Of a stretch of DNA of 64,000 nt, positions 23,741 to 36,239 are shown in pieces (within the stretch, counting starts at the first letter, position 1; every line of letters starts with the position of its first letter). Where the stretch lies: positions 62,001 to 126,000 of the forward strand of contig VCJN01003041.1 of assembly GCA_006384855.1 (NCBI GenBank). Direction: 5' to 3'. A model generated the notes under the pieces. The model saw only the letters and a program-made list of their open reading frames with translations, ran no database searches and had not been told where the DNA came from. The translations under genes were made by a program, and so were the position numbers. This DNA is from Tetraselmis striata. Its lineage: Eukaryota; Chlorophyta; Chlorodendrophyceae; Chlorodendrales; Chlorodendraceae.

Positions 23741-26700
23741 ATGTCAAATTCGGCGTGGTCCAATGGCGAGCATATCGACGGCATGTTTCAGTACATGCAG
23801 GTCAATTCTGAGCGTGTGTGGTCGATGTTGCAGCGTCTGGAACCTGCGCTTGGTGCCGATACGGCACGGGGCTTGCTGACTAGATTTGTCGACCGCTCCT
23901 TGGCTGAGGTTCCGGTGCTTCCACGAACTGGTGCGACTCCAACACATGGCAGCGCTGGACAGGAGGCTAGCGTCGGGCCTAATGACCGGGAGTTCCCAGC
24001 ACCGGCTGAGGCTTCAAACATTCGAGGGGGGGTGCCCGCAGACCGTGAAGCCCTTGCGTCGCTGCCAGAGTTTCGGCCGGAAGCTACAACCCCAACCCGT
24101 ACCGGGACTCGCTTACCGCCTCGCACGCAGCCTTCTACCAGCGTCCCGGTCCAAGAACACCAACCTTCCAAGTCAGGAGGACATGATCATGAGTGGTTAA
24201 GGCCGGTTGTAGATGAAAGAGAGTGGGAGTCGTACAAGGCCTTGAAGACTGATATTCTCGACTTCGGCGAAAAGTGGCGCTACCTCCACCGATCTAGCGC
24301 CGCGAAGGTAAGGCTCGCGGGTGCATTTATTTCCTCAAACGGCCTTTATGCTAGCCTAAATAACGGGCGTGTATGGCGTGCTTCCTGCGCCGTGGAAGGT
24401 CTACGCTTGCCGGAGTCATGCCGGATGCGCAGCGAGACTACGAGCCGTTCAAGGGTCATCTGGAAAGTGGGGCATTGAGTACAACAACGTGTCGCACACG
24501 GCGGCGAAGCTAGGCGATGACGACGGCGTGCCACAGGCTCTACGCCCCAAGTTGAAGCCCCTCATCACTGACTGCGGCATGACCCCGAAGAAGGCGTTGA
24601 ACCGCTTCACGTCGCAGGAGCTACGGGACGCGGGAGTCCCCGAAGGGGGGCGACCCGAATTGCTTAAAAAGGTCCAGCGATGGAAGAGGGCTCTCGCGGT
24701 GAAAGGGAAGGGAGTACGTGCGCTGTCTTCCTTTGCCGACTTGCAAGAGTGGGTGGATTCCAATCTCCTGCCCGCCCCTCAGAATATGGATGACGACGTC
24801 GAGGTTGATAAGTTGTTCGTGCTTCGGAATGGCGTACAAGCTGAAGCCGAGGCAGTGGCGTTCTCCACAATCGAGCTACTGAGGACGGTTCAGTACGTTC
24901 AACTCAGTGGCCTGCCGCTACATTTCATGACCGATGGCACGCACAAGGTGTCCTTCAATCGGTGGGTCTTGCTAACGGTGGGAACAACAACAATCAGACC
25001 CCCGACTAATAGCCACGTCGATCTCGTCAACTCCTTCATACCAATCGCGTTTTGCTTCGCGAGAACGGAGAGCGAAGGCGCTTTCTGCACGTTATTCAAG
25101 GCTGTGGTAGACTCCTGCGAGGAGTTGTTTGGCCAACGACCGTCACCGCATGCCGTGGTTTCGGACAGGGGGGTCGGCGTCCGCGCTGCCATTCCGGCTG
25201 TTTTTCCAAGTGCGAAGGTATGTCACACAATACTTGAAGGACTACGCTCGATCGCGGTTTGTTTTAAATGCATGCCGAAGACAACACCATGCGGCGGGGC
25301 GCAACAATCTAGGGCTTCCCGTATACAAGTCACCTCCCGCCTACTTTGTTTTTTAATGCCACGGGGCTTACAACGGTGTCCGCGTCGCAGAGAGTGAGTT
25401 GTTGGGTGCATTTGCACCGCAAGGTCGACAGCCCAAGTTTCCGCATCAAGGAGGGCGGGCGGCCAGTCCCCATTCTACGCAATCGCACCGCCAATGTCGG
25501 ATTCCTGCGGAGCGTCGTCAACGTTATACATTTGTGTCGGACGACGGAGCAGGCAGTCGCCGTGTCTGCAGTCCTCATGGCCGAGTTGCGGCGAAAAGGC
25601 GAGAGCCGGGCTGCAGCTTGGCTGGAGGGCCAGTATCTCGACGACAACCTGGACTGGAACATATCCACTGGTGTTGGGGGAGTTCCGGCCTCTACAAATC
25701 CTCAAGAGAGCTGGCACAAGTCCATGAAGGCCGAACTAGACATGGGGCCACGTCGTCGAGCCACCGACACCCTATTGGAAACAACTTTCCAGGAGATGTG
25801 CAAGCTGCAAGGCCGGCAGTTCCGGGAGGATAACGAGCCCTTCAACCATGGCTTGACAAAGGAGTTTTCAACGCTTGTGCACGAGGCCATGGACTTTGCG
25901 ACGCCGGCGCGTACTGGCTTAACCGCGTACAAGTGGAAGAATGGCGACCTTTACGTAAATGCCGACCCTCTCGTTGAGGACAACGTCACCGACCGACGCG
26001 TCACCGATTATGAGAGAAGTCTATGCGGTGACCTGCCTCCGTCTTGCACCACCATCGGAGGCGTCAGACGGACATGCGGGTCTCTAAACCGCGTTCGGGA
26101 CCTACCAGGTCTCGGGATATCCTGCGACTGCAAGAGTTTCATGTGCCATCGCCAGTGCGGACATCTGTACCTGTGGCGAGCATTAACAGACGACGTTGTT
26201 TTCAGGCGGTTCAGCGGCGGGGTGCGCCCAATGGGGGGCGAGCGCCCCCCCTTCCGACCTGCGCATGCAACTCCGGCCCTGATCGTCCAACCTTTGGAGG
26301 GACAAGCGCCCCGGCGTCGGGGGCGCGGCGGCAATCGACGACGGCCAGACGATACTTCTGACCGTCTGAACACTTCAACTCCCGCGACACGCGGATCAGC
26401 GCAGCCTCCCTCTGACATCCGTCGGAAGCGGACGACCACCGCAAAACGAGTTTTAGACGCATCTCCGGTGCCTCGCGAGACAAAGACGCCAGTTGCCGCG
26501 ACTCGCAACCTCGCGAGGGTTGCGTCCGGTTCCGCTTTGGATCCCGAGACTGCCCTTTCTTCGCCGCAAGTAATTGCCCCAGCCCTGCGTACTAGGGCAC
26601 CGGATATCGCCTCGGCTTTAGCCGAACCGGTGGTCTGCCATCCCAAGCGGCCCTCGTCTACGCCACAACCTGCCCAAGTCCCCGCTACGCCTGAAAGGCC

Positions 26701-27100
26701 GGGCGCGCCGGCTGCAGTCGAAACTGCGAAACGAGATCCCGGTCGAGCCGCGAAAGCCAGCCGTTTGCGGGCCTCAACGAGTGGCAAAGCGCCTTGGGCG
26801 AGAGGCCTTCTCCGGGAGCCTCCTGCTAAACCCGTCGGGTTCCGGGCACGCAGAGCTCTACGACAGGCTGAAGAGGCCCTGGCGGAGGCGCGGAGGTTTC
26901 GAAGGAATCTGATGGCTCGTGAACGCTACAAGCGGAAAAAATTAGCTGCAAGGGAAGTTGGCGATCAGCAGAAGGCGCCTAAAAGGCGCAAACGTGTTTC
27001 AACGCAAGCACCGGATCCCGCGAAATCCATCAGCGGAATGTCGTGCTCTTCCGGCTCCCTCGAGGATCCTTGGTGGTGTCAGTCGAAGGGGAAGAAGTAG
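23741..27100 (+). CDS. MULE transposase (DDE with SWIM zinc finger), apparently intact
   Basis: Three exons join in phase 0: 23741-24307, 24399-25217 and 25391-27100 (TAG), giving about 1,031 residues with no stop. Residues 1-189 are mostly disordered, then end in EWESYKALKTDILDFGEKW and an intron after AAK. Exon 2 opens with a Cys/His finger (VYACRSHAGC ... VSHTAA, ~190-230) of the kind found in Mutator transposases. The catalytic core follows: D368 in HFMTDGTHKV, D445 in HAVVSDRGVGV and a candidate E568 in STNPQESWHKSM. The SWIM finger CDCKSFMCHRQCGHLYLW lies at ~707-725. The last 300 residues are Pro/Ala/Arg-rich and end in a basic helix (ERYKRKKLAAREV). It acts in the nucleus, cutting at the terminal repeats. 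The acceptor of intron 1 is pyrimidine-poor but keeps phase. Confidence 0.85.
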
Positions 27101-27109
27101 TAATTTGCG

Positions 27110-29050
27110 GGTGTATAGGGATTGCAGTTTCGCATGTATAGTTCGCCTATAATGTTGCGCTGCACCGCAGATTGTTGCCTTCGGTCAGGGTGAACTGCTT
27201 ACAGCGCTGTAACACTCTCCTCCCTCGTGCATAGGCGCTCGATGACAAGACACATGTATCTAGCCACATCCCCTTGTACTTCATGTTCGCGACGACGAGC
27301 CCTAGATTGCTGCGCTGCACCGCAGATTGTTGCCTGCGGCCCGCGGTACCTGCCTACACGACTGCAACACTTCCCTTGTCTCAGTGCTAGGTGCAAGCGT
27401 GGTATTATACAAGCGCATAGGCTCGACGGCACAGCAGTGATTGCTGTCCGGGTACTCGCCTGACGACTTCACCTCGCGTTATGCAGAACACTCTAGATTG
27501 TTGCGCACCGCCGTAGATTGTTGCGTTCCGCATGTACTATTACGGTCAATACACGGCTGCTTACATCCCCGGACTATGTGGCGTACGGGTATCATCCTTG
27601 CGTAAGAGCTCGAGGACAAGACACATGTATCCGGCCACATCCCCTTGTACTTCATGTTCGCGACGACGAGCCCTAGATTGCTGCGCTGCACCGCAGATTG
27701 TTGCCTGCGGCCCGCGGTACCTGCCTACACGACTGCAACACTTCCCTTGTCTCAGTGCTAGGTGCAAACGTGGTATTATACAAGCGCATAGGCTCGACGG
27801 CACAGCAGTGATTGCTGTCCGGGTACTCGCCTGACGACTTCACCTCGCGTTATGCGGAACACCCTAGATTGTTGCGCACCGTCGCAGATTGTTGCGTCCC
27901 GCATGTACTATTACGGTCAATACACGGCTGCTTACATCCCCGGACTATGTGGCGTACGGGAATCATCCTTGCGTAAGAGCTAGAGGACAAGACACATGTA
28001 TCTAGCCACAACCCCTTGTACTTCATGCTCGCGACGACGAGCCCTAGATTGCAGCGCTGCACCGCAGATTGTTGCCCGCAGCCCGCGGTACCTGCCTACA
28101 CGACTGCAACACTTCCATTGTCTCAGTGCTAGGTGCAAACGTGGTATTATACAAGCGCATAGGCTCGACGTCACAGCAGTGATTGCTGTCCGGGTACTCG
28201 CCTGACGACTTCACCTCGCGTTATGCGGAACACCCTAGATTGTTGCGCACCGTCACAGATTGTTGCGTCCCGCATGTACTATTACGGTCAATACACGGCT
28301 GCTTACATCCCCGGACTATGTGGCGTACGGGTATTATCCTTGCGTAAGAGCTCGAGGACAAGACACATGTATCCGGCCACATCCCCTTGTACTTCATGTT
28401 CGCGACGACGAGCCCTAGATTGCAGCGCTGCACCGCAGATTGTTGCCTGCGGCCCGCGGTACCTGCCTACACGACTGCAACACTTCCATTGTCTCAGTGC
28501 TAGGTGCAAACGTGGTATTATACAAGCGCATAGGCTCGACGGCACAGCACTGATTGCTGTCCGGGTACTCGCCTGACGACTTCACCTCGCGTTATGCGGA
28601 ACACCCTAGATTGTTGCGCACCGTCACAGATTGTTGCGTCCCGCATGTACTATTACGGTCAATACACGGCTGCTTACATCCCCGGACTATGTGGCGTACG
28701 GGAATCATCCTTGCGTAAGAGCTAGAGGACAAGACACATGTATCTAGCCACATCCCCTTGTACTTCATGTTCGCGACGACGAGCCCTAGATTGCAGCGCT
28801 GCACCGCAGATTGTTGCCCGCAGCCCGCGGTACCTGCCTACACGACTGCAACACTTCCATTGTCTCAGTGCTAGGTGCAAACGTGGTATTATACAAGCGC
28901 ATAGGCTCGACGTCACAGCAGTGATTGCTGTCCGGGTACTCGCCTGACGACTTCACCTCGCGTTATGCGGAACACCCTAGATTGTTGCGCACCGTCGCAG
29001 ATTGTTGCGTCCCGCATGTACTATTACGGTCAATACACGGCTGCTTACAT
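27110..29050 (+). repeat. Satellite array, ~371 bp units with paired AGATTGYTGC motif
   Basis: Just over five head-to-tail units follow the transposase stop codon directly. Equivalent points recur at 27,479, 27,850, 28,221, 28,592 and 28,965, a period of 371 bp, with very few differences between units. Each unit contains two pairs of the form AGATTGTTGC-spacer-CGCAGATTGTTGC, where the spacer is about 8-12 bp (for example GCTGCACCGC). Frames across the array repeat the same meaningless peptide, so it is not coding. Near identity of the units points to recent amplification or gene conversion. Confidence 0.92.
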
Positions 29051-29088
29051 GGTACTGTCAAGTCGCAGAATCAATTACATGCTACATG

Positions 29089-31990
29089 CTATCGTGGAAC
29101 ACCTTCAATTATTAGTGGTACGAGGGCGGAGGCCTCCGATCCGCATATATGCCGGTCTACTTCCTCGCCGACCTGACAAATCACAATCCATAGCGCGCGC
29201 TGTTGTGTCAGGGGGTTTCGGGCTTGAGCAGACATGACAACGCACAGTCTGCGAGATTCAGCGAGACTTCGAAAGAAAGCAGTTCTTGGAGGGGGTCCCT
29301 GCGTGAGGTACGTCACTGGTGCCTGCACGCAAGTCATTGTTGCTGCCGACTTCGCCGCCAAAGGAATGAAGAGGTCGAGAAGACTGAACCAAGGCGACGT
29401 CACTATGACATATGGTTCGCCGATTGTTCTTCGAGCTCTTGTGTGTGTATCCGGGCATAGAGCATCAGCAACAAAGTCGTTGCCCGCGTAGGCTACCACG
29501 TCGCTAAGCAATACCCTCGTAGCTTGCAGCGCCGACCTCGTGCCGCCCTTGCCGGCCCACGGATCCCACACAAAACTCGAAGTCAGGCTTGGAACGGCCT
29601 GGATTAGAGGCAAATACTCCCAGGGCCATGTCGGTATGCAGGGAGGTGTCGGTTTCGCCTGTAAATGCGCATACTTTTTGAAAGCCCGGGAGATGTGGCC
29701 ATCCGCCCAATTGCCTGGCATGCCCCAGCACAACCGGAGCATAAACTGATGGCGTGTAGCACCCAACCTGGGGACTCCTTTTCCCGTATCCCTGCGAGGC
29801 CATATTGAAATGAGACAAGGACTGAGGCTAAACACATTGTTTACATAGGTTGCGGGAGGCGGGGTGGGAGGGGGGGGTGGGGGGGGGACCGCGCGAACTA
29901 ACTCGGTAAATGCTAAGTCCAGGGGGAGTTTCACCTCGCGTTGCCCGATTGTGACCCCACGCGGCTGTGAGGGAATATGAAGGATGCTTGCTTCAATTGG
30001 TCAGTCTCGCCAGCGCTCGCATGGAGTCTGAGCGCGAAGTCGATGCTCGGCCTCAGCGGAGACGGCACGCGGTCGTGAACCAAGACATTCGCCCATTGCG
30101 GGGACACCTGCATTGCGCGGCGATGCTGCTCGACCTGTTGGTCGCAAATGTCGTTGTAGGGCGTAGGGAACAGGTGCCTGTTGAACGTCATGTCCAATGG
30201 CGTGAGTTGCATACCAGGCAGACTTGCTCCGTCAGCGGGCGCCAGGACAACTTTCAGGTAGAAATGCCCGTCGACGGCCTGCCCCGCCCCCTGGACACAG
30301 TCACGGCACCTCGTCACGGTTGCTGGATGAATGCCCCCGACCGCCGCGTCTGCAATCACTCGCTCGCCTGGAAGCGCGACTACAAGACCCATCGTGGAGT
30401 ATGAAGCGCGGTCGGAGCTGCCACCACATCGGTTAAGGTGTTCCTCGTCAAGCAGCCCCCAAGGCACGAGCTCCTTCCGGGTAATGACGCGATCTTGGCA
30501 TAGGTTCCTGCCGCCGCCGGCCATTAGCATATAAAGAGACGGATAGAAGGCTGTAAAGTATGCCTCGGAGCCCAATGGAAAAGTTGATGCGCGTTCCGCC
30601 TGTACGTAAGGTCAATTGAATGGGGGGGGGGGGGGGGGGGGTTAGTTATACGAACTTTCATATATGCCGAGAAGGGCACAACTTACAAGCACATATAGGC
30701 GAAGAGGGGCCGCACGAGTCGTGGACAAGCCCACTTGACGGCGTCCCTTATGGGTATGTCAGGCGCGTTTCGCACGAGCATCAGAGGGTTGCAGCACGTG
30801 AAGTGGACGAGGAGCAAGACTGTTCCGACACCGTTGCTGATAGTCTCCATGCCTGTCGGCGCTCCTGCCGGAGAATACACAAGAGTCCGCTCGACAGGCA
30901 GCATCTTGGCTCGGAACGCAAGTTTTCGCCCCGCTTCGTCTACGACCTCCGTGACGAAGCCTTGCAAGTCCCTGTATAGCTCCGCGCCTCCTGACGAGTT
31001 GCGTAGCCAGTCCCCGACTGCAGCCCGCCTTGAGCCCGGCACCAAGCACCGTGGGTCTGTGGGACCTGCAGATTTGGCCCATTACTACATTCAGAATTAG
31101 GGCATAACTTACCCTAGTAAGGGTTGCACAATCTGGGCAGCCGTGAATGGTGCCACGCGCTTACCGTCGCAGTCTAGCAACATCTCTTGGCGCATGCCGG
31201 TGGCGGGCTGAAACGGACAAGTGTCCGTATTGCCTGTCAGCTCGGAGCGCCTGCGCATGAGCTCCTCTCCCAGTCTGCGACATGTAGTGCGGTCACTACC
31301 CACGTAAAATGAAGCGTGGCCTCTCGCGAGGAAGCGCTTGCTTCCTATCGCTTCGTGGCGGAGGGGGTCGTCAAGCGGAGGCACTCGACTCGCCACGAAA
31401 CCATCTTGCGGCTTGTCCGTGGCAGCGGGGAATGGCAAGGGCCGCACTTCAGGTGAAGGAATTAAAGGCGGCTTATCGGGGGCTTGAGCCGGCTTGGGCA
31501 AGGCGCGTGGAGCACTTCCAGAAGTCGTTGATTTCTCAAGGGCTACCGGATCCGTGCAAGTCCCCACGTCGACGCGTGCACTGGCTGCACGTGAGGTTCC
31601 CTTACTGGGCGGCGACCCTACGCGTTTCGGCGCTACATCCTTTTGTGCGGTAGCTGGCAAGTCTGACCGGTGTGGGCCAGAACGAGACCGCTTCGTCACC
31701 CACTTCAATGTACGTTCAGGTTTGACAACCACCGCTGGCGCGGTAGGCGTAGAGTTATCGACAGTTACGACCGCCGGCGGCTCGGCAGTCGTTACCGTAT
31801 CGACCTTTGCGACACGCTGCCGACGCAGAGGATAGACTCGGGGAGTAGTGGCGGTGGTGTCAGTGACTCGAGGAGGCCAAGGCGAGATGTTGTCTGTGCC
31901 AGCGCTTCCTGCCTTGAACTTCTTCACGGGTGCCTTACTGCGCTTTCCAGCAGCCTCCGATAGCCGTTTTGAACGGTACCTCTCGGCCAT
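29089..31990 (-). CDS. Cargo gene 1: Dam-like DNA methyltransferase candidate
   Basis: Minus-strand exons at about 31990-31162 (or -31111), 31063-30683, ~30600-29933 and 29795-29089 give roughly 850 residues. The last junction (GCGAG|gtgaaa to gcag|GGATACG) is clear and in phase; the second is not resolved. The N-terminal ~280 residues are basic, Pro/Ser/Thr-rich and disordered (opening MAERYRSKRLSEAAGKRS). The C-terminal exon has FVWDPWAGKGGTRSA, an SAM-binding motif I of the DPxxGxG type. This is followed by LLSDVV, then AYAGNDFVADAL, and then VIVTSPWFSLLDLFIPLA, in the place of the (N/D/S)PP(Y/F) catalytic motif IV. After that come PVTYLTQG, R..FF and RRLCVVMS. The order I then IV fits N6-adenine/N4-cytosine enzymes. 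SPWF instead of SPPF is unusual, so activity is uncertain. It lies inside the MULE, opposite to the transposase. Confidence 0.5.
29860..29890. repeat. G-rich tract in an intron of cargo gene 1
   Basis: Interrupted G runs near 29,863-29,888 fall inside the short intron (29,796-29,932) of the methyltransferase candidate. A cleaner run of 19-20 G (30,621-30,640) lies in the preceding intron. Confidence 0.7.
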
Positions 31991-32099
31991 TTTCCATTCC
32001 GACTCGGGCTTTGTCGCTGTCTGATAGACGTGATACGTACGGTACGAGGAAGCGGAACGTGTCAGTATGCCTGACCTTCCGTCGGGGCTGCACGGCTCT

Positions 32100-33760
32100 C
32101 TGCAGCGAGGTCTAGGTTACTGCAAAGTGCCGCAGATTGCTACCTTTCCGCACCCCCTATCGCAGGCCCTAGATTGTTGCACCGCAGATTGCTACCTACC
32201 CGCCGTCACTGCATAGATTGTTGTACAGTCTGTCCTCGGTATCACAGCGCATGAAAGATCAAATATTACGAACACACTTGGCGATGGGAACATGGTCCTA
32301 GCAGGTAATACACTGCCTGCTTTAGATATCTGATAACGACAAGGCACAGATTGCTGCGAGGTGCCGCAGATTGTTGTCTCCGGGGACACCGTGTCGCCCT
32401 ACATGAACATACGCGTTAAGTATCTGCATTTAAATAGCATGCAAGTCTCAGTGTCAATGTGTAATACTCTTGACGACAATACATATCGAAAGGCTTCAGT
32501 AGAAGGTATGTCCAGCGGAACGCCCTAGATTGTTGCCCTGCTCCGCAGATTGCTGCCTACCCTCCGAAACTGCCTAGATTGTTGTAAAACCTATCCTCCT
32601 CCGATTCATGGGACATGGAAGATGAAATGTTTCGAACATAGTAGATGATGGGAACATGTTCCTAGCAGCTATACTACACTGACTGCTATAGATCTGATTT
32701 CGACAAGGCCAAGATTGCTTCGAGGTGCCGCAGATTGTTCTCTCTGTGAACACCGTATGGCCATACATAAATACACGCGTTAAGTGTCTGCATTGAAATG
32801 GCATGCAAGTTTTAGTATACTATGAAATTTAGGACGCTTGACGATATAACATATGGAAAGGCTTTGCTGGCGTGTTTGTCCAGCGACAGGCCGTAGATTG
32901 TTGCGCAGCACTGCGGATTGCTAACTAGCTACCTGCCGTAACTGTCAAGATTGTCAGAAAAACCTGTCCTCCTCCGATTCATAGGTCATGAAAGATCGAA
33001 CATTCTTAATACATATGAAAAGGCTTCACTACCAGGTGTGCCCAGCGGCATGCCCTAGATTGTTGCGCTGCTCCGCAGATTACAACCTACCCGCCGTTAC
33101 TGCCTAGATTGTTGTACAACCCGTCCTCCTCCGATTCATAGGGCGTGAAAGACCAACTATCCGAAAACACCAGGTGATGGGAACATGTTTATCCAGTCAG
33201 CTACTACACTGGCAGCTATAGATGTGATTACGACAAGGCACAGATTGCTGCCAGGTGACGCAGATGGTTGTCTCCCCGTACACCGTATCGCCATACATGG
33301 ATACGACCCGTTATTTGTGTACATTTGTATGGCATTCTCAGTGTGAATGTGCAGACTCTTGACGATATTACATATCAAAAGGCTTAACTAGCAGGTGTGC
33401 CCAACGCTACGCCCGTAGAATGTTGCGCTGCTCCGCAGATTGCTACCTACCCTCCGAAACTGCCTAGATTGTTGTAAAACCTGTCCTCCTCCGATTCATA
33501 GGACATGAAAGATGAAATGTTTCGAACATACTAGGTGATCGGAACATGCTCCTAGCAGCTATACTGCACTGACTGCTTTAGATATTTTTACGGCAAGGCA
33601 TAGATTGCTGCCAGGTGCCGCAGATTGTTGTCTCCGGGAACACAGTATCGCCATACATGGATACGAGCCGCTAAGTATCTGCATTTATATGGCTGCAAGT
33701 CTGCGAATGAACTTTGGTAGTCCCTAGGTTGTGGCGCCGCACCGCGCCGATTGCATGTAT
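32100..33760 (+). repeat. Satellite block, ~360 bp divergent units with AGATTGYTGC pairs
   Basis: Units of about 360 bp start with CCTAGATTGTTGC or a close variant near 32,167, 32,525, 32,889 and 33,413, with a partial unit near 33,053. Each also carries GCCTAGATTGTTGTA.AACC, CCTCCTCCGATTCAT and GGGAACATG. The paired motif is the same as in the 27-29 kb array, but the rest of the unit is a different, more diverged subfamily. This block separates cargo genes 1 and 2. Confidence 0.85.
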
Positions 33761-33775
33761 ATGCCCATGTTGCCG

Positions 33776-36164
33776 CTATTTATTTTTATTATGACACGGT
33801 TTACTGGTACTTATCCAAACACCTGACACGAATCGGCATGTATGAGCGGGTACGGGTCGGAGAGAGTCCACCTTTGCACCTTCCGCGGCAGCTTGCTCGG
33901 AGATTTTCCTAGCGGCGTCGGCTGCGGCCTTCCTCCCCGCCTGTATTTGAGGCGAGTTAAGCCCGTCAGATACATAAATAAAAAGCAGAATACATGCAGG
34001 GCGGCTGGTTGTGCGCCTTACTAGTTTGGCTGCCGACGTTGTGCCGACGACGGGCTTGCGATCGACGTCGAGGCGGGAATTGCGTGCCTCGGGAAGGTTT
34101 GGTTTGCCTTCCTGCAAATCAGAAGATTGCAAGTGCGATCAGTAGAAACTTGTAGACCATGTTGTAGCAAGCAATCAAGTCAGGCCCTTTCCGTCTATAG
34201 CCTGACTGGAGCACTTCTGCTGTCAGTAAGTCGACACTTACCGCTTTCGGCGCTTCGGTGGATGCCACCACACCTTTGCTTGCAGTTTGTCGCGTCTCCG
34301 GAGCCTGAAATCCGACAGTGGTGAGCGAAACTTCAGTTTGCGACATAAAATGAGCCCAGTACATACTTGCGGATGCATCGAACCTTGGACCCATACCTCG
34401 TGCGACTTAGCGGGGGAGGTTGTCCCGGGTACGGATGCCTTGTGTGTAGCAGCTACCGCAGTGGCACGCTGGCCGGCCAGGGGAAGCACAGCCTGCTCCG
34501 CGGTAATACCAGGAAGTCGTGTTGATGATTAAATATAAAAGAAGCAGTGAGCCGCTGCAAATGAAGGCAATGAAATATTACCTTGACATCCGACCGGGGC
34601 TCGGTGGCGATCGCGAGGCCCGCCGGCGCGAACGGTGGGATACTCGGCTGCGACGACAAAACATGAGTTTAGCGGCGAGCCTAAGCAAGTCGCGGGGTGG
34701 GGGCTGGAGAGGGGGCGGGGGGTCACCGGGAACGTTTCGACTCCAAAGTCGATATCACCCGTCATATCCACAACCGGTGCAGTAAGAGCTCTGGAGTCCG
34801 GGCCAGTAAGCGGCCGGCTGGAATCTGCGCGGCACTTTTGGCAGCGCCACGACCGAGTGTTCATAAGGAGTTTCCGGTCCCACTGGCCAGAACTCGGTGT
34901 GCCGGAGACGAAATCGCGAACAGGCCGGATCGGATAGCCGATGTGCTTCACATAGTGCTTGCCGCCATCGCAGAAGATGAGAACGACAGAGTCCACCGCC
35001 GCTTTCCAAGCAGTTTCATCCCACGCCTTGGCGGTTGCTGGTGCATACTTGAGGGCGGAGATGGCGGCTTCGCCAGCAGAGCGTTTAGGCACCACCCACA
35101 TGTGACGGAATTGCTGCTTCGCGTCCTTGTCGACGCGCGGCGACCTCAATGGCACCTTGACTAGGTCCAGGGCGACAGCGATCCTCTGCGCAGCCCAGAA
35201 CGAGAAGCCGAATGGCGGGAAGATTCCCTCCGGCAAGCCGTTGATGAGGCCCTTGAACCATTCAGATTTAGGCGGTCGGTGCTTGCCGAGAATGGGCCCC
35301 GAGCCCATGCCTCCCAAGCTTGTAACGAAAAAGAACGGTGCCCAGGTCTCACGCATGGCATCCACCTCGCCCTCTGTCACGAAGATTTCCGGGGGATATG
35401 CCAGGCTGTGCGCCGCAACGGTCCAGAAGAGGTGGACGATGTGCGTAGCAAAGGCCTTGACGATGAGGCCGCAATGCAACCAGCAAGTGCTGCGGCCTCC
35501 TTGATGAGAGGTGATGCCCCGGAGCAACTTCGGCAAGACAGCGCTGTCAGACCGCGTAACCTCCCATAGAGCGTTGGCGTGGCTTGGGTAGTCTCCCGAC
35601 TCGACTAAAGGAAGAGTGCCACGCGCGATCATCTTTAGGCTGTCGTACAAGAAGACGGGCGCCACAATCTTGCGGTTTATGGTTTGCCATATCGCAGTGG
35701 CATAGTGGCCGGCGCCCGTGTCGGCTCCGACAGGGTTACAAAGAGTACCATACGGGCAGAAGAGGTGGAACCAAACGACCAAAGTGCCAGGAGGCGGCTC
35801 CGGCCGGACAGATACCTTCTCGTACTTGGCGACGAGGTCCTTCGTGCCGTGAAGACTACTATCGAAAGAGCAGATACACAGTCGGAACTCGACGCCAGGC
35901 GGCGAGGGGCACAAGGTAAGAAACGCGTCCGCGAAGCAATATGACCATTTGGAGTTCATCCACATTGTCGGGCCGCGCGTCAAGAGGTGGTCTAGTTCCG
36001 CCCACTGGAGGGAATACTCACGGGCCATGTCCTCTGTTGCACGTGGCCACTTCGCGAACCACTTCCGGAAGGAGTCATGGTTGGGGTCCCACGAGGGCGG
36101 AATAACGGGGTGGCTTCGAGGCCGGCGAGCGAGGCGCAGTTGCCTCCAGTCCTCGGAGTTCTAC
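33776..36164 (-). CDS. Cargo gene 2: Ulp1-like cysteine protease candidate
   Basis: A large minus-strand exon runs from an acceptor at about 36,164 to about 34,680, then several short exons follow (near 34,660-34,590, 34,490-34,400, 34,310-34,215, 34,100-34,020 and 33,955-33,870). The 5' exon is not found. In the main exon, GAGHYATAIWQTINRKI is followed by VFLYDSLKMI, and later HQGGRSTCWLHCGLIVKAF. This gives a His - Asp - Gln - Cys order, with Gln six residues before Cys as in C48/Ulp1 proteases that process SUMO-type proteins. The Asp is in the expected YDSL context. The 3' exons encode low-complexity, Lys/Ala-rich sequence. Ulp-like genes are known passengers of plant MULEs (the Kaonashi type) and of KDZ transposons, which supports the reading. 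The overall protein is otherwise unfamiliar. Confidence 0.45.
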
Positions 36165-36239
36165 GGCACAAAACCGTTATAAGTACAAGGAACACATGCT
36201 CGTGGCCCCACCCGTTGTTTGCGGTGCCTGACCTAGTCC

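Noticed and set aside
26008-26787. 259-codon frame antisense to the transposase tail
   Set aside because: Mirror of a GC-rich, Pro/Ala/Arg-rich coding stretch; no independent support.
27227-28947. Repeated 60-117 codon frames in the 371 bp array (e.g. with TSPCTSCSRRRALDCCAAPQ)
   Set aside because: They recur only because the DNA repeats; both strands are equally open and nothing resembles a protein family.
31109-31111. First intron of cargo gene 1 starting at CTAGG|GTAAGT
   Set aside because: It is a strong donor, but joining it to the nearest acceptor gives the less protein-like frame; a donor at about 31,161 (GACG|GTAAGC) keeps the better frame. Left open in the feature.
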